From assembly GCA_020633435.1 (NCBI GenBank), contig JACKDP010000005.1:62001-126000 (forward strand): a DNA stretch of 64,000 nucleotides, given 5' to 3'. The translations under genes and the position numbers were made by a program. This document shows, piece after piece, positions 18,456 to 26,925 of the stretch. Under the pieces are notes generated by a model that was not told the origin of the DNA, searched no databases, and was given only the letters and a program-made list of their open reading frames with translations. Origin of the DNA: Myxococcales bacterium (GTDB taxonomy: Bacteria > Myxococcota_A > Bradymonadia > UBA7976 > UBA1532). Position 1 is the first letter of the stretch; the number at the start of each line of letters is the position of its first letter.

Positions 18456-19366
18456 ACCCCCCGCCGGCGCCCGGCGGTCCCGAGGTCCTGTACTCCCAGA
18501 GGCAGGTCGCCCGGTTGACCGGCATCCGGCCCGAGAAGCTCCGACGCTGGGACAAGAGCGGCCTCTTGCCCACCCGCCCCCGGGCGGATGGCACGCGGGG
18601 CTACGCCTTCCCGGACGTCATCGCCGCCCGCGCGGCGGCCAGCCTGCTGGATCAGGGGCACACCACCCGCGAGGTCCGCGAGGCCGTCGAGGCCGTGCGC
18701 GCCTGGCGCGCCGAGGCCGGCCACCCCCTCGCGGCCCTGCGCATCTACAGCGACGGCGGCCGCATGGTGGTGCGGGTCGATGACGCCCTGCTGGAGCCCC
18801 GCTCCGGCCAGCTCATCCTCGACCTGTCCCTCGAGAGCCTGACCCGCGAGGTCCAGGGCCAGATCCTCGCCGTCGATCCGGGGCAGGCCGACGCCCAGGT
18901 GACGGCCGAGGAGTGGGTGCAGCGGGGCATCGAGGCCGAGCTGCAGGGCCTCGACGCCGCCGTGGCCGAGCGCCGCTACCAGCGCGCCCTGGAGAAGGAT
19001 CCCCGGCACCCGGGGGCCCGCGTGAACCTGGGCAACCTGCTCTACACCCAGGGCCGGCTGGACGAGGCCGCCGCCCACTACCGGGCCGCCATCGAGCGGG
19101 CCCCCGACTACGCGGACGCCTGGTACAACCTGGCCAACACCATGGACGATCTGGGCCGCCCCGACGCCGCCGTCAGCGCGTACGAGGAGGCCCTGCGCCT
19201 CGAGCCCGACTACGCCGACGCCCACTTCAACCTGGCGCTCCTCTGGGAGAAGCAGGGGCAGCGCGGCCGCGCCCGGACGTGCTGGTCCACCTTCCTGCGC
19301 CTGGCGCCGGACGGCGCGTCGGCGGCCATCGCCCGCAGCTTCCTGCTGGAGAGCAAGGACCTGTGA
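18452..19366 (+). CDS. MerR-type DNA-binding domain fused to TPR repeats
   Basis: 304 residues. Residues about 13-75 are a MerR helix-turn-helix: YSQRQVARLTGIRPEKLRRW, then a wing ending GYAFPDVIAARAA. Residues about 160-300 hold at least three TPR units, seen in ARVNLGNLLYTQGRLDEAAA, DAWYNLANTMDDLGRPDAAV and DAHFNLALLWEKQGQRGRAR. The usual MerR effector-binding dimer helix is not obvious. A regulator whose activity is set by protein-protein contact through the TPR array is a reasonable inference. Start ATG 18452 and the next gene's GTG both overlap neighbouring stops. Confidence 0.85.
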   Translation: MNPPPAPGGPEVLYSQRQVARLTGIRPEKLRRWDKSGLLPTRPRADGTRGYAFPDVIAARAAASLLDQGHTTREVREAVEAVRAWRAEAGHPLAALRIYSDGGRMVVRVDDALLEPRSGQLILDLSLESLTREVQGQILAVDPGQADAQVTAEEWVQRGIEAELQGLDAAVAERRYQRALEKDPRHPGARVNLGNLLYTQGRLDEAAAHYRAAIERAPDYADAWYNLANTMDDLGRPDAAVSAYEEALRLEPDYADAHFNLALLWEKQGQRGRARTCWSTFLRLAPDGASAAIARSFLLESKDL

Positions 19367-19803
19367 GCGCCACCCACCGGGTGGAGCAGCCGGTGGCCTG
19401 GGGCGACTGCGACGCCGCCGGCGTGGTCTTTTATCCCAATTATTTCCGTTGGTTCGACGCGGCGACCCACGCCCTGCTGGTGAGCCTCGGCCGGCCCCAC
19501 CGCGACCTGACGGCGCGCTACGACGCCATCGGCCTGATGCTGGTGGACGCCCAGTGCAGCTTCACGGCCCCCGCCACCTTCGAGGACGTGCTGACCATCG
19601 AGTCCACGGCCTCGGCGCTGGGGGCGCGGCGCGTGGTGGTCGAGCACCGCATCACCCGGGGCGACACGCTCATCTGCACCGGGCGCGAGGTCCGCGTCTT
19701 CGCCCGGCAGACGCCCGAGGGGGTGCGCGCCGCGCCGCTGCCGGCCGACCTCGCCGCCCTCCTCGGCGGCCCCGCCATCACGGCACCAGCCACCGACCCC
19801 TGA
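19363..19803 (+). CDS. Acyl-CoA thioesterase, 4HBT hotdog family
   Basis: 146 residues, the size of one hotdog domain. The motif WGDCDAAGVVFYPNYFRWFD carries the catalytic Asp (Asp17) of the YbgC/4-hydroxybenzoyl-CoA thioesterase group. The family hydrolyses thioesters of CoA or acyl-carrier protein; the substrate cannot be told from sequence. GTG 19363 overlaps the MerR-TPR stop. The last 26 bases overlap the convergent oxidase gene, so the two 3' ends are antisense to each other. Confidence 0.88.
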   Translation: MSATHRVEQPVAWGDCDAAGVVFYPNYFRWFDAATHALLVSLGRPHRDLTARYDAIGLMLVDAQCSFTAPATFEDVLTIESTASALGARRVVVEHRITRGDTLICTGREVRVFARQTPEGVRAAPLPADLAALLGGPAITAPATDP

Positions 19804-20344
19804 AGCCGGCCTCGCCGGGCTCGAAGCGGATGCGCTGGTGCTCCGCCGCCGGGCCGACCTGCATCCAGTCCATCCGCTGGATGGCGCAGCGCACCACCGC
19901 GAAGTTGGCCCGGGCGGCGGCCTGCACCGTTTCGCGGGCGTGGGCCTGGGCCAGCTCGTCGACGGCGTGGCCGGGCGGCGCCACCGAGGCGTACTCCCGC
20001 CACGCCTGCGGGGGCAGGGCCGCCCAGGCCGCCTCGGCCAGCGCGTCGTCGCGGTGCACCGTGGCGGTGGTGGCCAGCCGGAGCTGCTCCTTGACCCGCG
20101 GCTCCCAGAAGACCCACTCCGCCCGCGGATCGGCCGAGAGCTGGGCCACCTTCGCGGAGCGGGCGTCGGTGTGGAAGTCGACGGTCGCCGCGACGGGGTC
20201 GACGGCCCGCAGCACCAGGATGCGCGCGGACGGGCCGGCCGTGGCCACGACGGCGGTGCGCCATGGATCGCCGGGGCCGGCGAGGGCGTCGGCCAGCTTC
20301 TGCCAGATGCGCGCGAGGACGCGGGCGTGGAAGGGATCGTCCAT
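19778..20344 (-). CDS. Pyridoxamine-phosphate-oxidase-like FMN-binding protein
   Basis: 188 residues. The split-barrel FMN-binding fold is suggested by RILVLRAVDPVAATVDFHTD, then SAKVAQLSADPRAEWVFWEP and EQLRLATTATVHRDD, matching the Alr4036/PNPOx-like order. It ends with the C-terminal strand pair containing QRIRFEPGEAGFRGRWLVP. The exact substrate is unknown; a true PdxH is less likely because its length and C-terminus differ. ATG 20344 is the start. The much longer frame running through the next gene is an artefact of that gene's frameshift. Confidence 0.75.
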   Translation of the reverse strand: MDDPFHARVLARIWQKLADALAGPGDPWRTAVVATAGPSARILVLRAVDPVAATVDFHTDARSAKVAQLSADPRAEWVFWEPRVKEQLRLATTATVHRDDALAEAAWAALPPQAWREYASVAPPGHAVDELAQAHARETVQAAARANFAVVRCAIQRMDWMQVGPAAEHQRIRFEPGEAGFRGRWLVP

Positions 20345-20378
20345 GGTCGCCTCCGGGGGGTGCGGCTCCACCGTGCCT

Positions 20379-20392
20379 CGCCAGCGCTGGCG
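20379..20392. promoter_or_regulatory. Perfect 14-bp palindrome upstream of the oxidase gene
   Basis: CGCCAGCGCTGGCG is a perfect inverted repeat 35 bases upstream of the ATG at 20344. It could be an operator, or a hairpin in the leader. Short GC palindromes are common in such DNA, so support is modest. Confidence 0.3.
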
Positions 20393-20421
20393 GAGCAAGG
20401 CTCCTGGCCGTCGGCGGCAAG

Positions 20422-20437
20422 TCCCTGAAATCAGGGA
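20422..20437. terminator. Hairpin at the end of the O-antigen ligase/TPR gene
   Basis: TCCCTGA (20422-20428), AA, TCAGGGA (20431-20437) forms a perfect 7-bp stem that includes the stop codon of the minus-strand gene. No T-run follows, so termination is uncertain. Confidence 0.35.
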
Positions 20438-22900
20438 GATATCTGGTCGGGTTCCGGGACGTCGTCGCCCCGCAGGAGCGGCGAGCGGGGCCAGCGCCGG
20501 CGGGCGTCTTCGAGCAGGCGGCGCGCCTCGTCCACCCGGCCCAGGCGGCGGGCCAGCCGCGCGGCCGCGGCGGCCGTGGCGGGGGCCGGATCGAGCGCCA
20601 GCGCCCGCACCAGCCCGTTGAGCGCCGCCTCGGCTTCGCCGTGTCGGGCCTGGATGCCCGCCCGCAGCACCAGGACCTGGGCTCGCCGCGCGGGATCGCG
20701 GGCCACCCGCCGGTCGAGCTGGTCGAGGGCCGTGTACGCGAGGGCGGGCTCGCCGAGGCGCGCGTGCACGCTGGCCGACAGGGTCAGCAGCTCGGGGGAT
20801 CGCTCGGCCAGCGCCCCGGTGGCGTCGAGGGCGGCGTGGGCGGCGGTGGCGTCGCCCCGGTCCGCCGCCAGCAGCGCCCGCAGCGACCACGCCGGCGTCG
20901 GGTGCCCGTGCTCCAGCAGCCAGGCGGCCTCGGCCTCGGCGCAGGGCGCGTCCCCGAGCCCGCGGCAGGCCCGCCCCAGCGTCTCGCGGCGCTGGGGATC
21001 GTCGGGGTGCAGCAGGGCCAGCTCCTCCATGGCGGCGCGCAGATCGGCCAGCCGCCCGGCCTCCGTCAGCGCGTTGGCCAGCAGCGTCCAGCCCCGCGGC
21101 GACTCGGGCACGGCGGCCAGCAGGTGCCGGGGCGTGCGCAGCCGCCCGGCGACCTCGCGGGCCAGCTCCCGATCCCGCCAGGGCGCGCGCTCGGCCGCCA
21201 GCCGGTACTCCACGGCGGCCTGGGCGGGCCGGCCCTGGGCCACGAGCAGGCGGGCGGTCAGCAGGTGGGCCTGGTGGCCCGCGGGGAAGCGCACCAGCGC
21301 GCGGTTGATCCAGCCGAAGACCTCGGGGAGCGGCGCCCCGGCGGCCGCCCGGGCCTGGGCGATGGCGAGCGGGGCCTGCGGATCGGCCGGGTGCGCCGCC
21401 ACCAGCGCGGCCTGCTCGTCGACGCTCGCGGTGGCCAGGCGGGCGAGGCGAGGCGGCGTCGGCCTGCCGGGCTGGCAGCCCCGGGCCCGCGACGGCGAGG
21501 GCCGCCACGCCGAGGCCCGCTGCGGCGCCCAGCGCCAGGGTCACGCCCGGGCGGCGCGCCGGCCCGGCCCCCGCCCGGCGCAGGGCCCGGCTGATGGCGA
21601 TCCCGAGGGCCGCCGCGACCGGCAGGGCCAGCCCCGCGCTCTCCAGGCCGAAGTCGACGAGCTGCTGCAGGCCCACCGCGGCCAGCCCTGCGGCCAGGCC
21701 CCAGTCGGTGGGCGAGCCGCGCGACGCGAGGCCCGGCAGCAGGCGACCGAACGCCAGGAGCGCCCCGCCGATGCCGAGGACGAGGCCCGGCAGCCCGGCC
21801 TCGCAGGCGAGCTGGAGCACGTGGTTCTCGGGGTGGGAGATGGTGCCCGCGACGAAGGTGGTCTGCCACGCCGGGTAGACCAGCGCGAACGTCTCGCGGC
21901 CGCTGCCCGTGAGCCAGAAGGCCTGGGCGTAGGGCACGGCGGCCTGCCAGGCGGTGACCTTCCCGTCGGCGTCCAGGTGGGCCATCGTCTCGGCGTTCCA
22001 CTCGGGCAGGATCATCAGGGCCGCTGCGATGCCGGCGCCCGCGAACACGAGGCCCGCCACCGACGCCAGCCGCGCCCGCTGGCGCCACGCCTCGGGGCCG
22101 CGCGCCGCGTGGGCGGCGGCGCCGAAGAGGACGAGGCCCAGGCCCAGCGCGACGTGGCCCCCCCGCGAGCCCGCCAGGAGCGCGGCGGTGAAGCAGAGCA
22201 CCACCCCGGCCAGCCCCGCGAGGCGCGCGCGCACGTCCTCGGCCCGGGCGAGCAGGCCCAGGGTGACGAGCCCCGCCAGCACCTCGAAGCCCGCCAGGGT
22301 GTTGTTGTTGACGAAGGTGGCGAAGAAGCCCGTGAGGCTGGCCCGGTGGCGCAGGGGATAGACGCCATAGATCGTGTGGGCGCCGGCCGCCCACTGGGCG
22401 AGGCCGATGAGCGCCACCACCGCGCCGCCCGCGGCCAGGGCCCGCAGCACCCAGGCCTGCCGCGGGCGGTGCAGGCCGGCCGCCGCGAGGGCCACGGCGA
22501 CGAAGCCGGCCTGCAGCGCGAGGCCCGCCGCCGTCCCGGCCGGATCGAGGGAGAGGGGGGCCGCGCCGCCGGCCCCGGGCAGGTCGGCGCGGCGGGCCGC
22601 GGCCAGGGGGCTGAGGACCTCCAGCCAGCCGACGGGCAGAGGGACGAGCTGGAGCGCGTAGAAAAACGTCAACAAGATCGGGGGGATGAGCGGCCAGGGC
22701 AGGCGCATCCCGCGCTGGTCGGCCGGGCCGAGGGCGTGGCCGAGGGCCAGCAGGAGCAGGCTCGCCAGCCCCGCCGCGGCGAGGGCGAGCCGGGCCTCGA
22801 CGCGGGTGCCGCCCACGGCCAGGGGGGCCGCGAGCACGACGGCGCTCAGCAGGCCAGCCGCGGCCAGGCGCGCCGCGCGATCGGGGGACGGGAGGCTCAT
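20431..22900 (-). pseudogene. O-antigen ligase/polymerase-type membrane protein with TPR tail, frameshifted
   Basis: From ATG 22900 the first frame gives about 480 residues with roughly eleven membrane helices of the O-antigen ligase (Wzy_C/WaaL-like) kind, including LTGFFATFVNNNTLAGFEVL, LLAGSRGGHVALGLGLVL and TISHPENHVLQLACEAGLPG. This frame degenerates into Pro/Arg-rich nonsense near 21450. The frame shifted by one base is open through the same spot and continues as TPR-like helices (YRLAAERAPW, RETLGRACRGLGDAPCAEAE) to the stop at 20431. The whole span is 2470 bases, one more than a multiple of three, so one extra base near GCCTCGCCTCGCCCGCC (about 21435-21460) explains it. Repaired length is about 822 residues, a known architecture. 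It may be a sequencing error rather than a dead gene. Confidence 0.75.
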
Positions 22901-22946
22901 CGGTGGCGAAGAGACCCCGCGGGTGGCTCGCGTGTCTCCCGGGGCG

Positions 22947-23465
22947 TCACTCGTCGCGCCGCCCGGGCAGCATCCAGTCGTCGCCGAAGGCTACGCAGAC
23001 GTCGGCCCGCTCCAGGGCGGGGGACAGGCCGCCTTCGACGCCGTAGACTTCGACCCGGACCTGCCGGGCCTGCAGGTGCTCCACCAGCTCGACCAGGTCG
23101 CCGTCCCCGCTGGCCAGCGCCACGGCGTCGACGCGGTCGGCGAGGCCGGCGGCGGCGAGCGTGATGCCCACCTGCTGGTCGCCGCGCAGGGTGCCGTCGA
23201 GGCGCCGCCGCAGGACCTTCACCCGCGTCTCGAACCCGGCGCCGCGCAGCGCGTCGAGGAAGGGCGTGTTGTCGACGCCCTCGCCGCGGACGGCGAAGGC
23301 GATGGCCCGCACGAGGGTGCGGCCGGCGACGATGCGCTCCAGGAGCTGGCGGTAGTCGATGCGGGCCCCGCCGCGCTGGCGGGCCGCGTGGTACAGGTCG
23401 CCGGTGTCGACGAGGACGGCGATGCGCTGGCCCGGGTGGGCCACGAGGGGCAGGGGATCGGTCAC
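22947..23465 (-). CDS. NYN-domain (LabA/DUF88-like) putative ribonuclease
   Basis: 172 residues. The PIN-like NYN fold is indicated by Asp20 and Asp23 in IAVLVDTGDLYHAAR, KVLRRRLDGTLRGDQQVGIT in the middle, and VALASGDGDLVELVEHL, which carries the second acidic cluster. NYN domains are thought to be metal-dependent RNases. The start is GTG 23465. It lies 13 bases after the histidine kinase and 46 bases before the O-antigen ligase gene on the same strand. No partner or target is evident. Confidence 0.85.
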   Translation of the reverse strand: MTDPLPLVAHPGQRIAVLVDTGDLYHAARQRGGARIDYRQLLERIVAGRTLVRAIAFAVRGEGVDNTPFLDALRGAGFETRVKVLRRRLDGTLRGDQQVGITLAAAGLADRVDAVALASGDGDLVELVEHLQARQVRVEVYGVEGGLSPALERADVCVAFGDDWMLPGRRDE

Positions 23466-23478
23466 GGACGCTCCACCA

Positions 23479-24939
23479 TCAGACGCTCCCCGGCAGCGTC
23501 AGCGCGAAGCGCGCCCCGCCGAGATCGCTCTCCTCTACGGTGATCGACCCGCCGTGGTCCAGGACGATCTTCTTGACGATGGCCAGGCCCAGGCCGGTGC
23601 CCTCGCGCTTGCCCGTCACGTACGGGTCGAAGATGCGCTCCCGGTCGGCTTCGGGCACGCCGGGGCCGCTGTCGTCCACGGCGATGAGGGCGCCGCCCTC
23701 GGGGAGCGCCTGAACGGAGAGGCGGATGGCGGCGGGGCGCTCCACCTCGGTGCAGGCGTCGGCGGCGTTGTGGATGAGGTTCGTCACCGCCTGCCGCAGC
23801 AGGTCCCGGTCCAGCGCCGCGCGCACCGGCTCGTCGGGGGCGACCAGCGTGAGGCCGTCCACATGCCCGAGGGCCGAGAAGACGTCCCGGCAGAAGCCTG
23901 CGGCGTCCTCCACTTTCGGCGAGACGCCGGGCAAGCGGGCGAAACGACTGAAGTTTTCGACGAGGCGCTTCAGGACGTGCACCTCCTGCTCGACGATCTC
24001 GCGGGCCGTCTCCAGCACGCGCTGGTGGCGGGCGTCCTCCCCCTTGTAGCTCTCGTGGGCCTGCTGGGCGGCCAGCAGGATGGGCGTCAGGGGGTTCTTG
24101 ATCTCGTGGGCCAGCTTGCGGGCGATGCCCTGCCAGACCGAGACCTGGGTGAGGTACTGCACCCGCGCCTGCGAGGCGGCGAGGCGGGTGGCCATCTCGT
24201 TGAAGCCCTGGGAGAGGTCGGCCACCTCGTCGCGCCCCGAGACGGGGACGCGGGCCGCCAGGTCGCCGCCCGCGACCGCCGTCATGGCGTTGCGGAGCTG
24301 GCGCAGCCGGCGGGTGACCCGGCGGGCCGTCACCACGCTGACCACGGCGGCGAGGAGCACGGCCAGCGCCAGGTAGCCCACGAAGCTCCAGGCGTAGGCC
24401 CCCGCCAGGCCGCGGCGGTCGGCCTCCAGGGCGCGGAACGGCTCGATGACGTCGCGCTCCATCGATCGGAACCGGGCCAGCAGCTCGGCGTGGGCGCCAT
24501 ACGTGACGTCCAGGCCGGTGAAGCCGGGCAGATCGTCGATGGGGAAGCGCTCGGTGCGGGTGAGCCAGCCCGGGGGCGGGGCGGCCTCGGCGGCGAGGGG
24601 GGCGGCGCCCGCCCGCACCAGGGCCAGGCCGAAGATGCCCGGGCGCTCCAGGCCCCGCGCCAGCCAGGCGTCGAGGGCCGGCTGGCCCCCCTCGGCGGCG
24701 ACGCGCAGGGCGTGGCCCTGGGCCAGCCCCTCGCCCACGGCTCGAAACCGGCCCTTCTCGGCGGTGACGTACGCCCCGTAGACCTGCACCGCGTCGTCGA
24801 GGGCCTGGGAGACGAGGGGGTTGAGCCCGGCGCCCAGGCTGCGCTCGAAGAGCACGCCCGCCCGCCACAGCGCCACCCCGAGGGGCAGCCCGGTGAGCAG
24901 GATGAGCAGGGCCATCAGCTTGAGCTCAAGGCGGCCCAT
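23479..24939 (-). CDS. NtrY-like membrane sensor histidine kinase
   Basis: 486 residues. Two membrane helices (about 8-25 and 184-205) enclose an extracytoplasmic sensor of about 155 residues. A HAMP domain (about 205-255, RLRQLRNAMTAVAGGDLAARV) follows, then the dimerisation helix with His278 in LAHEIKNPL, and a HATPase with NLIHNAADAC, DDSGPGVP and GTGLGLAIVKK. The kinase is catalytically complete. The HEIKNPLTP type and the neighbouring DUF4390-like gene (14-base overlap) resemble NtrY-type operons, but no response regulator lies next to it, so the partner is elsewhere. Confidence 0.92.
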   Translation of the reverse strand: MGRLELKLMALLILLTGLPLGVALWRAGVLFERSLGAGLNPLVSQALDDAVQVYGAYVTAEKGRFRAVGEGLAQGHALRVAAEGGQPALDAWLARGLERPGIFGLALVRAGAAPLAAEAAPPPGWLTRTERFPIDDLPGFTGLDVTYGAHAELLARFRSMERDVIEPFRALEADRRGLAGAYAWSFVGYLALAVLLAAVVSVVTARRVTRRLRQLRNAMTAVAGGDLAARVPVSGRDEVADLSQGFNEMATRLAASQARVQYLTQVSVWQGIARKLAHEIKNPLTPILLAAQQAHESYKGEDARHQRVLETAREIVEQEVHVLKRLVENFSRFARLPGVSPKVEDAAGFCRDVFSALGHVDGLTLVAPDEPVRAALDRDLLRQAVTNLIHNAADACTEVERPAAIRLSVQALPEGGALIAVDDSGPGVPEADRERIFDPYVTGKREGTGLGLAIVKKIVLDHGGSITVEESDLGGARFALTLPGSV

Positions 24940-25594
24940 GGGTCTCCTCCGAGGCAGGCGGGGGCGTCGGCGGGGCGGCCCGGTAGAAGGGCAGCCGATC
25001 GGCGCGGAAGGGGTGGCCCTCCACCACGATCACCCGCTCGGCCACGCCGGGCCGCAGGTTGTCGAAGAAGCGGGCGAACGAGCCCAGCAGGCTGCCGCTC
25101 AGCGGATCGAGGGCCTGGTCGGCGCGGGGCGACGCCAGCCAGCTCCGCATCCGGGCCACCTGCACGGCCGTCAGCGGGTTGACCTCCAGGCGGGCCGTGG
25201 CGCGGAACGTGGCGTCCTGGGCCGGCACACCCCGGGCCACGACCACGCCGTCCATGCGCCCGAAGTCGGCGATGAAGGCGGCGACGGTGGGCCAGGTGCC
25301 GGTGCGGGCGCCGTCGGGCCCGTCGATCACGGCGGTCACCTTCTCGTCCCAGAGCTCCCAGCGCACGCGCGCTCCGCGCCAGGTGTCGCCGGCCGGATCG
25401 CCATCGGGGTGCGGGCGGATCGCCACCCGCAGGTGCAGCGTGGTCGTCAGCCCGCTCTGCAGCCGCCGGGCGAGGGCGTCATCGAGCAGGCTGCTGAGAT
25501 CGGAGGAGAGCCGGAGATCGGCCCCGTCCCGCTCGATCCAGAGGGCGGACGGCGGGGCGGCCAGCAGCGCGGCCAGGGCGAGCAGGGCCGTCAT
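24926..25594 (-). CDS. Exported DUF4390-like protein
   Basis: 222 residues with an N-terminal signal peptide (LLALAALLAAPPSA). The body contains LSSLLDDALARRLQSGLTTT followed by basic and tryptophan-containing strands (RVRWELWDEKVTAVIDGPDG). This resembles DUF4390, a family often encoded beside NtrY-type kinases in proteobacteria; the similarity is by eye. The C-terminus is Pro-rich. It overlaps the kinase gene by 14 bases and the Omp85-like gene by 4. A periplasmic partner of the kinase sensor is a plausible inference only. Confidence 0.6.
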   Translation of the reverse strand: MTALLALAALLAAPPSALWIERDGADLRLSSDLSSLLDDALARRLQSGLTTTLHLRVAIRPHPDGDPAGDTWRGARVRWELWDEKVTAVIDGPDGARTGTWPTVAAFIADFGRMDGVVVARGVPAQDATFRATARLEVNPLTAVQVARMRSWLASPRADQALDPLSGSLLGSFARFFDNLRPGVAERVIVVEGHPFRADRLPFYRAAPPTPPPASEETHGPP

Positions 25595-26925
25595 GGGTCG
25601 AGCAGCAGGAAGATGTTGCCGACGGACAGGCCCATCACCCCGATCTCGCTCTCGATGCGCAGGCCCACGTCGATGGCGGCGTCCATGGGCAGGCCGGGGC
25701 CGTCGGGATCGGCGATCTCGGAGGGGCTGCCCAGGGAGAGGAGGGCCGCGCCCACGAACAGCTCGACGCCGTTGTGCTCGCGCCGGGGGCCGGCGCCCAG
25801 GGGCACCCGGTACTCGAAGCCCAGGCGGCCGGCGAAGTCCTCGTACCGCTGCTCGCCCAGGCCCAGGTCGAGCAGGCCGGGGCCGCGGCGCCGCGCGAAG
25901 TTCAGGCCCAGGGCGCGCTCGGGGATGTAAGGGTGCAGATCGCCTACGAAGAAGCGCTCGAAGAACGGGGCGTCGCCCATGATGGCGCCGGCCTTCAGAT
26001 CCAGGCGCAGCACATGGCGGAACGGCAGGGACCAGTACTGCTCGAAGCCGGCCAGGAAGCGCGCGAAGGGCCCGGCGCCGGCGGCCAGCGCGAAGGAGGC
26101 GCGGCGGCCGCGGGTGGGGAAGGCGGGATCGTCGCGCGTGTCGTGGTGCAGGCCGAAGGCGCCCACAGCCAGGAAGCCAGCGCCGTCGTCGACCGCGAAG
26201 TCGAACGGGTGCTCGCTGCCATCGGCGTCGACCTGGGTGGCGGCCCGGGTCGGCAGCGCGGCGTCCAGGTACTCGAGGCGCAGCCCGGCCGTGGCGTGCA
26301 CCAGGGGCACGAAGGCGAAGCGCAGCTGGCCCTCGAGGCTGGCCCGCCGGTAGGGCACGAAGATCTGGGCCACGTCCTCGCCGCCCAGGCGCTGGCCGCG
26401 GGGGCCCACGAAGGGCTCCTCCCCGTGCAGGAACCGGCCCTGGACGCGCAGATCGACGCCCTCGAAGAGGTTGGCGCGGCCCACCGCCAGGCGGCCGGCC
26501 TGCTGGTCGCGGGCGCCCACGACGCCGGCCTCGGCGGACAGGCCCACGCCCAGCGGGTCGATGTCGGAGATCTCGAGGCCGCCCCAGAGCTCGGTGGGCC
26601 GGGCGTGGCCGAGGTGGATGGCGTCGATGCTGGTGGTCGTCCGCTCATCGCACTCGAAGACGACGACGGCCTGGCCCCGGGCGGATCCCCGCTCCAGGCG
26701 GGGCTGGACGGTGTGGAAGAGGCCGGTCTCCAGCAGGCGGGCGCGGGCCTCGGCCACGGCGGCGTCGTCCACCGGGTCGCCGGCGTGCAGGCCGCTCTGC
26801 TGGACCATGGCGGCGCCGCGGCCCAGGCGGACGCCGCGGACGGTGACGCGCTCGATGACGAGCCCGTCGGGGGGGGAGGGCGGGGCCGCCAGCAGGAGCG
26901 CCAGCGCCCAGAGGCCCGCGGTCAC
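25591..26925 (-). CDS. Omp85/BamA-superfamily outer-membrane barrel protein
   Basis: 444 residues. A signal peptide (residues 1-15) and one POTRA-like domain (about 20-90, IERVTVRGVRLGRG and ARARLLETGLFHTVQP) precede a 16-strand-type barrel. The barrel contains HDTRDDPAFPTRGRR and FFERFFVGDLHPYIPERALG, both family hallmarks, and ends in an aromatic/hydrophobic strand. It is far shorter than BamA (five POTRA), so it is more like a single-POTRA Omp85 member (TamA- or patatin-associated style) and probably not the essential BamA. The GTG start overlaps the pepA stop. Confidence 0.8.
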   Translation of the reverse strand: MTAGLWALALLLAAPPSPPDGLVIERVTVRGVRLGRGAAMVQQSGLHAGDPVDDAAVAEARARLLETGLFHTVQPRLERGSARGQAVVVFECDERTTTSIDAIHLGHARPTELWGGLEISDIDPLGVGLSAEAGVVGARDQQAGRLAVGRANLFEGVDLRVQGRFLHGEEPFVGPRGQRLGGEDVAQIFVPYRRASLEGQLRFAFVPLVHATAGLRLEYLDAALPTRAATQVDADGSEHPFDFAVDDGAGFLAVGAFGLHHDTRDDPAFPTRGRRASFALAAGAGPFARFLAGFEQYWSLPFRHVLRLDLKAGAIMGDAPFFERFFVGDLHPYIPERALGLNFARRRGPGLLDLGLGEQRYEDFAGRLGFEYRVPLGAGPRREHNGVELFVGAALLSLGSPSEIADPDGPGLPMDAAIDVGLRIESEIGVMGLSVGNIFLLLDP

